This document shows, piece after piece, positions 1-7,700 of a stretch of 9,314 nt of DNA; position 1 is the first letter of the stretch; every line of letters begins with the position of its first letter. The notes under the pieces are model-generated. The model saw only the letters and a program-made list of their open reading frames with translations. It did no database searches and was not told the origin of the DNA. The translations under genes and the position numbers were made by a program. This DNA comes from Victivallales bacterium (lineage in GTDB: Bacteria > Verrucomicrobiota > Lentisphaeria > Oligosphaerales > Oligosphaeraceae), in the NCBI GenBank assembly GCA_017964325.1, contig JAGCSE010000178.1:1-9314 (forward strand), read 5' to 3'.

Positions 1-1146
1 GACGACAACAAGTATTTCGTCAACGCTGCGACATTGTTCATGAACATGGGTGTTACGTTCCCACAAGGTGCCCGTGCACTCTACTACTCCAAGGCTGGCA
101 AGCTGGTTGTATTCAACACACCAGAAAACCATATCAAGATTGAAAAGATTTTGAATGAATTGAATTTCACGCCGACGCAGGTCTCCATCGAGTCCAAGTT
201 CGTCGAAATCGAACAGACCAATCTGGATACTCTCGGCTTCCGTTGGAGCCTGAAGGCTGGTGGCGCTGGTTTGAATGTCAATCCGCTGTCTTTGACCGAC
301 CCGTCCGACTCCACCAAGCGTGACGGCAAGCACAATCTCGGCATCGGCGGTTCAGCTGGTTCGCAATTCCAGTTGGGTATCGCCAAGGAAACGGAAAACT
401 TCACGAAGGGCCTCCGCCTCGCGACGGATGTCTTCGGATCCGCCGTCAACGATGAAATGTTCTCCGTCTATTCCATCCTCGGCAACTACGCCTTCCAGAC
501 GACTCTGTATGCTATCCAGCAGGAAAAGCACAGCGACGTCTTGAGTGCTCCGAAAGTCACGACCATCAGCGGCCAGACCGCTCAGATCAAAGTCGTCACC
601 ATCCGCTATTTCCCTGAAAGCTGGACAGAACCTGAATACGATACCGACGGTGACAACGGAGCTGTCAGCTACACGCCCGCAACGCCTGAATTCGGTGATT
701 CACAGGATATCGGTGTCATCCTTGACGTGACGCCTACCGTCTCCCCCGACGGCTACTCCATTGACGTCGAACTCGAACCCCAGGTCATCGAATTCCTCGG
801 CTATGATACCTCCTTCAACACAACTATGATTCTCGAAGGTCGCGAAATTGAGTCCAAAGTTGGTATGATGCCGATCCTGACGCAGCGTCGCGCGAAGACG
901 AAACTGGTCATCTGGGATGGTGAGACCATCGTCCTGGGCGGCATGATTCAGGAAAAGTTGACGAAGTACGAAGACAAGGTCCCGTTCCTGGGCAGCATCC
1001 CCGTGCTCGGCCACCTCTTCACGATGAAGGGTGAAGAAAGTGTGAAGACGAATCTCCTGATGTTCGTGAACGCACGTCTTGTCACGCCTGCCGGTTTGCC
1101 AATCCGTGCAAACGACCTCCGCGGTCTGCCGGATTTCCGCCACTAA
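1..1146 (+). CDS. Secretin (type II secretion / type IV pilus outer-membrane channel), C-terminal part, 5'-truncated
   Basis: The frame is open from the first base of the window to TAA at 1144-1146, giving 381 residues; the start lies upstream, and the internal ATG near 34 is not the start. Secretins form the multimeric outer-membrane gate of type II secretion systems and type IV pili. What is visible: a short N-domain-like segment with LVVFNTPENHIKIEKIL, then the start of the secretin core at PTQVSIESKFVEIEQ and LDTLGFRW, then LSAPKVTTISGQTAQIKV (about 544-594). Next come DIGVILDVTPTVSPDGY and a paired strand region ending in ETIVLGGMIQEK. The hallmark VPFLGSIPVLGHLF (979-1020) follows, and the end is NARLVTPAG plus a short tail. 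The N-terminal N0/N1 domains and signal peptide are outside the window, so GspD-like versus PilQ-like cannot be decided. A strong terminator follows 22 bp after the stop, so this gene ends its transcription unit. The family call is firm; the subfamily is open. Confidence 0.93.
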   Translation, partial: DDNKYFVNAATLFMNMGVTFPQGARALYYSKAGKLVVFNTPENHIKIEKILNELNFTPTQVSIESKFVEIEQTNLDTLGFRWSLKAGGAGLNVNPLSLTDPSDSTKRDGKHNLGIGGSAGSQFQLGIAKETENFTKGLRLATDVFGSAVNDEMFSVYSILGNYAFQTTLYAIQQEKHSDVLSAPKVTTISGQTAQIKVVTIRYFPESWTEPEYDTDGDNGAVSYTPATPEFGDSQDIGVILDVTPTVSPDGYSIDVELEPQVIEFLGYDTSFNTTMILEGREIESKVGMMPILTQRRAKTKLVIWDGETIVLGGMIQEKLTKYEDKVPFLGSIPVLGHLFTMKGEESVKTNLLMFVNARLVTPAGLPIRANDLRGLPDFRH

Positions 1147-1168
1147 TAGAATCATAGTAATCTGAATC

Positions 1169-1206
1169 AAAAGCCCTGCGGCTAACACCGCAGGGCTTTT
1201 TTGTTT
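1169..1206 (+). terminator. Intrinsic terminator of the secretin gene
   Basis: A perfect 13-bp stem pairs 1169-1181 (AAAAGCCCTGCGG) with 1188-1200 (CCGCAGGGCTTTT), with a 6-nt loop CTAACA. It runs into a T-rich tail (TTTTTTGTTTG). It starts 22 bp after the secretin stop codon. The tail on the opposite strand is poor (only four T before other bases), so it should act mainly on + strand transcription. Confidence 0.95.
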
Positions 1207-1207
1207 G

Positions 1208-1222
1208 TTTTTTCAACAAAAA
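1208..1222. repeat. Left flanking direct repeat of the CTAG array
   Basis: TTTTTTCAACAAAAA lies 3 bp before the first CTAG unit and matches 14 of 15 bases of 1437-1451 on the other side of the array, in the same orientation. The sequence is low in complexity and overlaps the T-tail zone of the upstream terminator, so chance or shared A/T richness is possible. Confidence 0.5.
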
Positions 1223-1225
1223 GGT

Positions 1226-1421
1226 TTCTAGCGCCTCTAGCGTCTCTAGAGGTTCTAGCGCCTCTAGCGTCTCTAGAGCTTCTAGCGCTTCTAGAGTTTC
1301 TAGCGCTTCTAGAGTTTCTAGAGCTTCTAGAGCCTCTAGAGCTTCTAGAGCCTCTAGAGCTTCTAGAGCTTCTAGTGCCTCTAGTGCTTCTAGAGCCTCT
1401 AGCACTTCTAGACCTTCTAGG
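1226..1421. repeat. CTAG minisatellite: 22 tandem 9-bp units, consensus TTCTAGAGC
   Basis: CTAG occurs exactly every 9 bp from 1228 to 1417, 22 times with no insertion or deletion. The unit is [TC]TCTAG followed by a variable triplet (AGC most often; also CGC, CGT, AGT, TGC, AGG, CAC, ACC). Twelve units contain the palindrome TCTAGA. The 9-bp period keeps all six frames nearly open, so Leu-Glu-Ala or Ser-Arg type low-complexity peptides can be read, but none has a convincing start or ribosome binding site, and they run into the terminator or the secretin antisense. I therefore call it non-coding DNA. The self-complementary core means single-stranded DNA or RNA from it could fold on itself. 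Function unknown. Confidence 0.97.
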
Positions 1422-1441
1422 AAAAAATCGGTTGATTTTTT
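1422..1441. other. AT-rich hairpin directly after the CTAG array
   Basis: AAAAAATC (1422-1429) pairs with GATTTTTT (1434-1441) around the loop GGTT. It is followed by more T on the + strand and is symmetric enough to work either way. The stem is almost all A-T, so as a terminator it would be weak; it could close off any transcript passing through the array. The base pairing is visible; the role is a guess. Confidence 0.35.
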
Positions 1442-1451
1442 TTAACAAAAA
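1437..1451. repeat. Right flanking direct repeat of the CTAG array
   Basis: TTTTTTTAACAAAAA is the partner of 1208-1222 (one C/T difference). Together the two copies bracket the array like module ends or an insertion scar. Confidence 0.5.
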
Positions 1452-1502
1452 ATTCAGATTTTATTTGATAATCGTGGTTTCATGGCGTATAGTGAGTATA
1501 AG

Positions 1503-1531
1503 TCTCAATATTGTGAAGAATAGTGTTGAGA
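1503..1531. promoter_or_regulatory. Inverted repeat, candidate upstream activator site for the sigma-54 promoter
   Basis: TCTCAATATT (1503-1512) and AGTGTTGAGA (1522-1531) form a 10-bp inverted repeat: six perfect outer pairs (TCTCAA/TTGAGA), then two G-T type mismatches among four more, around a 9-nt spacer. Its centre (1517) lies about 76 bp before the predicted +1. Enhancer-binding proteins of the sigma-54 system typically bind dyads roughly 70-150 bp upstream, so the position fits. Only one clear copy is seen, whereas many such promoters carry two. Confidence 0.45.
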
Positions 1532-1544
1532 TTTATGTCTTTTT

Positions 1545-1558
1545 ATGGTGAAAACCAT
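1545..1558. other. Small hairpin with GAAA loop between the inverted repeat and the promoter
   Basis: ATGGT (1545-1549) pairs with ACCAT (1554-1558) around GAAA. It lies at about -35 to -48 relative to the predicted start, between the candidate activator site and the -24 element. It may be fortuitous; no family of sites is recognised. Confidence 0.25.
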
Positions 1559-1565
1559 GGGGAAT

Positions 1566-1582
1566 CTGGCACGGAATTTGCT
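1566..1582 (+). promoter_or_regulatory. Sigma-54 (RpoN) -24/-12 promoter of the C10 peptidase gene
   Basis: CTGGCACGGAATTTGCT matches the established consensus YTGGCACGRNNNTTGCW at every defined position. The invariant GG is at 1568-1569 (-25/-24) and the GC at 1580-1581 (-13/-12), with the correct spacing. This predicts a transcript start near A1593 and a 5' leader of about 54 nt to the ATG at 1647. It is the only recognised promoter upstream of the gene; no comparable sigma-70 pair was found. Such promoters are silent without an AAA+ enhancer-binding protein, so the gene is expected to be switched on by a specific signal. The activator is not in the window. Confidence 0.88.
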
Positions 1583-1633
1583 ATAAATAACAAAATTAAA
1601 ATAATTAAAAATCAACCAATTCGAGTCAATGAA

Positions 1634-1639
1634 AGAGGA
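1634..1639 (+). promoter_or_regulatory. Ribosome binding site of the C10 peptidase gene
   Basis: AGAGGA ends 7 nt before the ATG at 1647. It supports that start over the in-frame ATG at 1656, which would sit 16 nt away. Confidence 0.85.
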
Positions 1640-1646
1640 ACTTTAC

Positions 1647-1748
1647 ATGTCAAGAATGAAACAGGAAAAGTTCGGTAGCACAGGTCGTTACAAGCTGATG
1701 ACCTGGCTTGTCATCGCGTTGATGTTCGCTGTCACGGGAGCTCGTGCG
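1647..1748 (+). other. Sec signal peptide of the C10 peptidase
   Basis: Residues 1-34: a positively charged start (R3, K5, K8, R14, K16), a hydrophobic core about 17-29 (LMTWLVIALMFAV), and an A-R-A cleavage site before A35. There is no lipobox cysteine, so it is a signal peptidase I type export signal. The N-region is somewhat long, which is common in large secreted proteins. Confidence 0.85.
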
Positions 1749-4700
1749 GCGAGTGTGGACAAGGAAAAGGCGGCGACCTTTGCCGGAAACTGGCTGAAGT
1801 CCGCGGGAAATGCGTTGCAGACTGAAATCGGCAATGCCGCCGTGGGCGATGTGGAGGAGTTCAAGAACGCGGATGGCGCGGTTCTGGGCTACATCGTCTC
1901 CCTGGAGCCGAAAGGCTTCATGGTTGTGGCCGCTGATGATCGCATCAATCCAGTGGTCATGGTCTCCAAAGACGGCAAATTCGACGGCAATTACCACAAC
2001 CCGATGGTTGCCATGCTGTATGCGGACTTGACAGCCCGCATGGAAGCTGTTGAAAAATTGGCTCCTGCGGCTCAGACACGCGGCGAAATACCGGAAGCCA
2101 TCCAGCAGAACAAGGCCCAGTGGGATCGTTTCCTGAACGGAAAGACCCGTGCGGCTGTCATCGGAGTCGTTTCCGAAGTGTGGGTCGCTCCCTTCGTTGA
2201 ATCACGTTGGTCACAGAAAGATGGTATTTACAATTATTATACGCCGACCATTTATGACAAGACGTATTCGTTTGACGAGCCTGGCAACCAGAACAACGCT
2301 CCGTCCGGCTGCGTCGCCACGGGAACAGCCCAGATACTGCGCTATTTCCAGTGGCCCCAGAAGCCCATCGGCGTCAAAACTGGTCACTATAGTGTCACGA
2401 CAAACAATGGCACTGAGATTGGCGGACAGTCGATGAACCTCCGCGGCGGCGATGGTACGGGCGGCGCCTACAACTGGGACGCCATGACGCTTGTTCTTAC
2501 AGGCAATGAAAAATTGGAAAACTACAAGCAGATCGGGGCGTTGTTGTTCGATGCCGGCTTGAGTGTCAACATGAGCTATTCCAGTGAAGCTTCCGGTTCG
2601 AATTACAACCCCAATTCCATGAGGAATTTCTTCGGCTATGGTGCGGCGGCGCGTAGCTTGAATGAAAACGACACGCGTGCCAATCTGGATGCCCGCCGTC
2701 CCGTCGGTGTCTCCATCTCCAGCATCATTCCAGAGGATCTGGGCGGCGAAGGCCACGCCATCGTCTGCGATGGTTATGGTCGCATGGACGGGCGTTGGTA
2801 CTATCACATGAACTACGGCTGGGCCGGAGGCGGAGACGGCTGGTATAATAAGGAAGAAGTTTACGGTTCAACTTGGTCGCCTTCCTTCGGCTGGGCGATG
2901 GGAAACCTCTATCGCCAGAAACTGCAGCCCAACGACGATCTTGGCGGCCAGATCATTTCCGGTCGCGTGACGGATGCCAATGGCAACCCCGTCGCCGGCG
3001 TGAAAGTCAGCATCCGCAAGAAAGGTTCCGAAGACACGTGGCAGACGATGCTGGTCTGGAACGAGCCGAACGATCCTGAAGCGACTCCCATCTATCAGGA
3101 CTGGGATGAAAAAGGCAACAACGACGGAACGCAGGATGACGATGAAATCCCCGGTGCCGACAAATTCCGCAATACGACGGATGCGCGCGGCATCTGGGCC
3201 ATTGACAAAGTCAAAGCCGGACAATATGAAATCGTCCTCGAAAAGGACGGCCTGAATTTCGCCGGAACCAAGACCGTTACAGTTCCCAATAACAGAAACG
3301 TCTGGGCCAATGATTTCATCGCCTCCCCGCTTGAAAATCTCGCCCTCCTGTCCTGGTGGAAAGAAGACACAACCGTTTATCTGCAGTTCAACCGCGCAGT
3401 CGGCAACGTTGATGTCGATCTGACCAAGGCAACCATCGGCGGCACGACTTTGGACAGTGGTGAAGCACAGATCATTGCCTCAAGCGACATCATCGCCATC
3501 ACAGGCATTTCCGCCACAGGCGACCTCGCGTTGGAAGCTGGCTTCCTGACCGTTGACGTCGATGGCTCCAACACCACCGACCAGGCTCTCATGTACAATG
3601 TCGCTCCCGTTGTCGTTCTCGATGCCGTTGAAGCGACCGCCGCCGGCACTGCCGCCGAATCCTCAAAGGTTACGAAGATCACCCTCAAGAATGACGCCAA
3701 CACGAAAGACAATCTCCTCGTCTTCCAGGTGACGGGCAACGGTCTGACGGACGCTGACCTCAACTCCTTCAAGATTCGCAATATCACGACGGGCAAAGTC
3801 GGCACGCAGGTTCCAAACGCCAGCATCTACAGTTGGACGCCTTCCACGGGCGAGCTCGTCGTTCGCGCTTACAACGGCGAAGCTTACATCGGTGTTGACT
3901 ACATCCCTGAAACAGGCCGCGCCTACCTCAGCTCCGAACTTTATACTTTTGATGATTGTGGCCCCGCCATTATCGCGGCCAAACTCGACAAGAGCAACAA
4001 ATTCGTGACCGTTACATGGAATGAGCCCGTCTTGGGCTGGACAGCAAAAGTCCAGGCCACAGACCTGAACGTCATCCTCCACAACAATGGCGGCACCATC
4101 ACGAATGCGCAAGTCGATAAGGTAGAGCTTGATGATGAAGATGCCGACGGCTATGCCACCACGATGAAGGTCTATATCAAATACACACCGTCGCTGGAAG
4201 TCCAGACAAGCGCCCCCGCCGTCACCGCCTCAGGCAATCTGCCCTATACAGCTTTGAACAACCCCAACTGGGATGCTGAAGATGACACGATCGCCACTTA
4301 TCGCGCCCCCGCCGGCGTCGAGACCATCGAAGTCGTTCCTCGTGAAAACAAGGTGTTCGACGCTTTGAAGAACGCCGCAGCCACCAGCAATACGACTGAT
4401 GCCCTGCTGCTCTTTGCCAATAACACGCCGCGTCTCGTCAGCGCCATCCTTTCCAACGACAACTATGGTGTTCAACTGACATTCAACAAGCGCATCTTCG
4501 GCAAATCTTCATTAGCGAGTCCCCTCATGCAGATTGCCGCCATAAACAGCGGCGCGGCGAATGTATCCCAATTCCTGAACACTAGCAATTTCACCGCTGT
4601 TGTCAACTACAACACAGGTTCCCCTGCGCAACTGCAGCTTGACAACAACGGCATCCACTACACAATCGGCACCAATTTCATCTATATTGATTTCAATTAT

Positions 4701-7700
4701 AATACAGGACATGCCGGAAACCGCAGGCTTCTGGATCCTGCCTATAATGAGGCTCAAGCAGAACCCAAGACACCGCAGAGCATAACGCTTACCCTCAAGA
4801 ACATTGTCGATAGGGATGGAAATGCTCTGAAAGATACCAATGTCACGATTCCGCTTTGGCCCGCCTACCAGCCTGGCAGGACCTCCCTCCTGCCGCCGAT
4901 GTTCACGAATGCACAAGGCAGTTATACATATATTAATATGAATAATACTGTCAATGTGAACAATGACCATCCTGAATATGGTAAGCTTTATACACACTTT
5001 GGTGAAGGTCATTCTGGTGTCGTTCCATCCAGCGATGCTCTTATCTACTATGGTATTTATTATCGCGACTTGGATGGCGACGGACGAATCGATGCCGTTG
5101 ATTTAAATTATCATAATCCAGATTACAACGGTGGAGATCGCCCCGCCCAATTGGTTGCCGGCGGTTCCGCAGCCGCCAATTTCCGCGTTTGGGTTCAGAA
5201 CAATGATCCCGACGACATCGATGACAAGGATAAGGCTTTCTATCCGCCCAATGACGAAGGTGTGAACTGGGATAGTTACCCGACAACATTCCCTCTGGGA
5301 CCGAATGGCGATGGTTCAATTTACGGTTTTAATGTAAACAGCCATAATTCTAAATTTGACGGCAATTGGAGAAAACTCACGCCGACTAGCGTTGAAGTCG
5401 TCGCGCAAAACCAGAGCAAGACTGGTGGCAGCAATGACCGTTACTCCACACTGCGTCTGCACATTGACCAGAACAGCGTTCGCGCCCGTACCTATGGTAC
5501 ACGTTTCATTATGGTTTCCTATCATTTGCCGCGTACATCAGTTGGGACATATAACAGAAACATGAGGGATGGAATTACTTTGACTCCATCACGCTCAGCT
5601 TATGATGATGCTGATGAAACGGCTGGTGTCTATTGGTATCGTGCTAATACTGTCACCCGTGATAATAATAGCGGAACGGCTGGATACATGGGCAACTACC
5701 ACATCGCCGACGGCTTCGGCCCCGTCGTCGCATGGGATGGTGCGGCTCCTGTCCCCGTCACCGCCATTGCATGGCGCGCCACTCCGTATGTGAAGAATGG
5801 TGAATCCGATATGAGCGGTTATGAATACGTCGATGTCACCTTCACTGAACCCATCGCATACGCCGCCGACAGAGCCATGAGCGGCTGCGGCTATACGTCT
5901 GACCCGAAGAACGGCGTCAAGACAATTGATGGTTACATCCATGGTGCTTGGGGCGCAGAAGTCATCAGCGCCGATACTGTCCGCTTCAAAGTGAACGGTG
6001 TTCGTACCAGCAAGTCCTTCTCCTTCAACGGTGCCTTGTTCGGCATGACGCCTGGATACATTGAATCATACACGTCTCCCGGTACTCGTGCACCTACGGG
6101 ACTGAGCTTCTCCGTCAACGCCGTCGGCGTCAAGCCGATCGACTCCCGTTACAAAGTCGTTTCGCAGGGTACAGCCGTTGACATGTTCACGGTTGATGCC
6201 GCAGATGCAACCATCACGAGTTATGGCACGACGTTCACGCAGTCCGTCAGTACGGTCGAACTGAAGAGCATTGAACAGGGCGGCGACTGGCGTGCCGCGA
6301 CAGCCAACTGGCTGCGTGACGGCAATAGCCGCGGAGGAGTCGGCACATCTCTGCGCGACAACACGAATAATGCCACGACGACCATGACATACTCAATTCG
6401 CTCCAACAGTTTGAGCAGCAACGTCGCCCCCGGCAGTTCCGTCTATGGCGTCATCTCCCAATTGGTTCTCCGCAACAATGCGTTCGCGGGCTATGCCGTC
6501 AAAGGCGGTGATGCGGAAGTCCACAGCCCGGCGGCTGAACATACCTTCTACGCCCCCGATCCGATTGGTCGCAACATGGCATTCGTCGGACCCGAAACAC
6601 CCGTCAAGTCAGTCATGTCCGGCCCCATCTATAATATGGTAAAGGTCAGCGCCATTACGCAGACTAACGGCACGAGCCGCATCGTCGCCGGCAGGACGGT
6701 TTCCGTCCTCGGTATTGACGTGGCTGGTGCCGCCGCTCACAAGCTGACGGCCGTCACCGTCCGCGCCATCGACACGAGCATGGGACAGTTCGATCCGTCC
6801 ATCGATCTCGAAACCCTCGCCGATGGTGCAACCTCCGGTCTCCAGCTCTATGATGTCGCTAATGGCGCAGTCGTAAAAGTCGCCAACAACGGCGATGAGT
6901 GGTCCGAATGGAAGGTCAACGAAGCGGGCCAGCCCTACAAGGAAGTCACACTCCGTCCGTTGACTCCTGTCACGCTGCCCACCGCAGGTGGCAATGCCAA
7001 CTCCCATGATTTCGAGATCCGCGTCATAACGAGCGCGTCCTTCAATCTCGGTGATTCCTTTATCATTGAGATTCCCGACGACGGTATCGCATTCGGCAGC
7101 TACAAGACGGTTGACAATCGTCCCGCCACTTGGGGCACGCCGAACGGCGCCCCCGGCTTCCCCTTCACGGATTTTGCTTTCCGTGACACCAATAACGACG
7201 CCCGCTGGGCGGAAGGTGATTCCATCGCCTCCAAGGAAGACTCCTTCCTGACCATTCCGTTGTACGATGGTGGCAGACCCTATCTTACGGCTTCCAACAA
7301 CCGCACCATCTTGTCTGAAAACGGTGTCAATGTCAAGAACCTCTACTATGCGAAGAAGAACTGGGCGACCAACCCCGAATCCAGCCCCTTCTATGGCGGT
7401 GCCAATGTCACGAGCAATGAGCGTCAAAACTATACGAGTATGTTGGGTGGAATTGATTTCATCGGCACAAATACCGACTTGAGCTACAACGTCAGCTACA
7501 CGCCTGGCGATGACATCTGGTATGACATCGGTGGCGAACTCGGCGTATATGATGAAGGCATCGACATCCCGCTGTTCGGCAACGCCAATGCGTTCCCGCT
7601 CTCCTGGCAGGTCGCCGAAAGCGGCGCCAAGTCCGGTCAGTACCGCGCCGCCGCGACGGCGACAGCCGGCCCCGCCGGTACTGGCTACATCTCCGCTCCG

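Noticed and set aside
1082..1405. Minus-strand frame reading Leu-Glu-Ala repeats, opening in the CTAG array and running antisense into the secretin end
   Set aside because: It is a by-product of a 9-bp repeat (three codons per unit), uses a weak GTG-type start with no ribosome binding site, and crosses the terminator hairpin and the secretin 3' end.
1226..1421. CRISPR array or plasmid-type iterons
   Set aside because: Units are contiguous 9-mers with no spacers, so it is not CRISPR. No DnaA boxes or replication gene accompany it, so an origin is unsupported.
1182..1448. Minus-strand frame reading Ser-Arg/Ala-Arg repeats through the array
   Set aside because: Same low-complexity artefact in another frame; that several frames are open at once across the array argues for non-coding repeat DNA.
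1201..1551. Plus-strand Leu-rich frame through the array
   Set aside because: Starts at a TTG inside the terminator tail with no ribosome binding site, and its sequence is dictated by the repeat; it ends in AT-rich DNA with no family resemblance.
1583..1588. TATAAA as a sigma-70 -10 box
   Set aside because: No TTGACA-like element lies 16-18 bp upstream, and the overlapping perfect sigma-54 site explains the position better.
5067..5102. True dockerin domain (cellulosome attachment)
   Set aside because: Only one 12-residue loop is present; dockerins need two repeats of about 22 residues, and no second one follows nearby.
6609..7427. 272-codon minus-strand open frame opposite the stalk
   Set aside because: It lies wholly antisense to the continuous 2,556-codon frame; the strong C-ending codon bias of the real gene removes stops on the opposite strand. 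No domain or ribosome binding site was seen.
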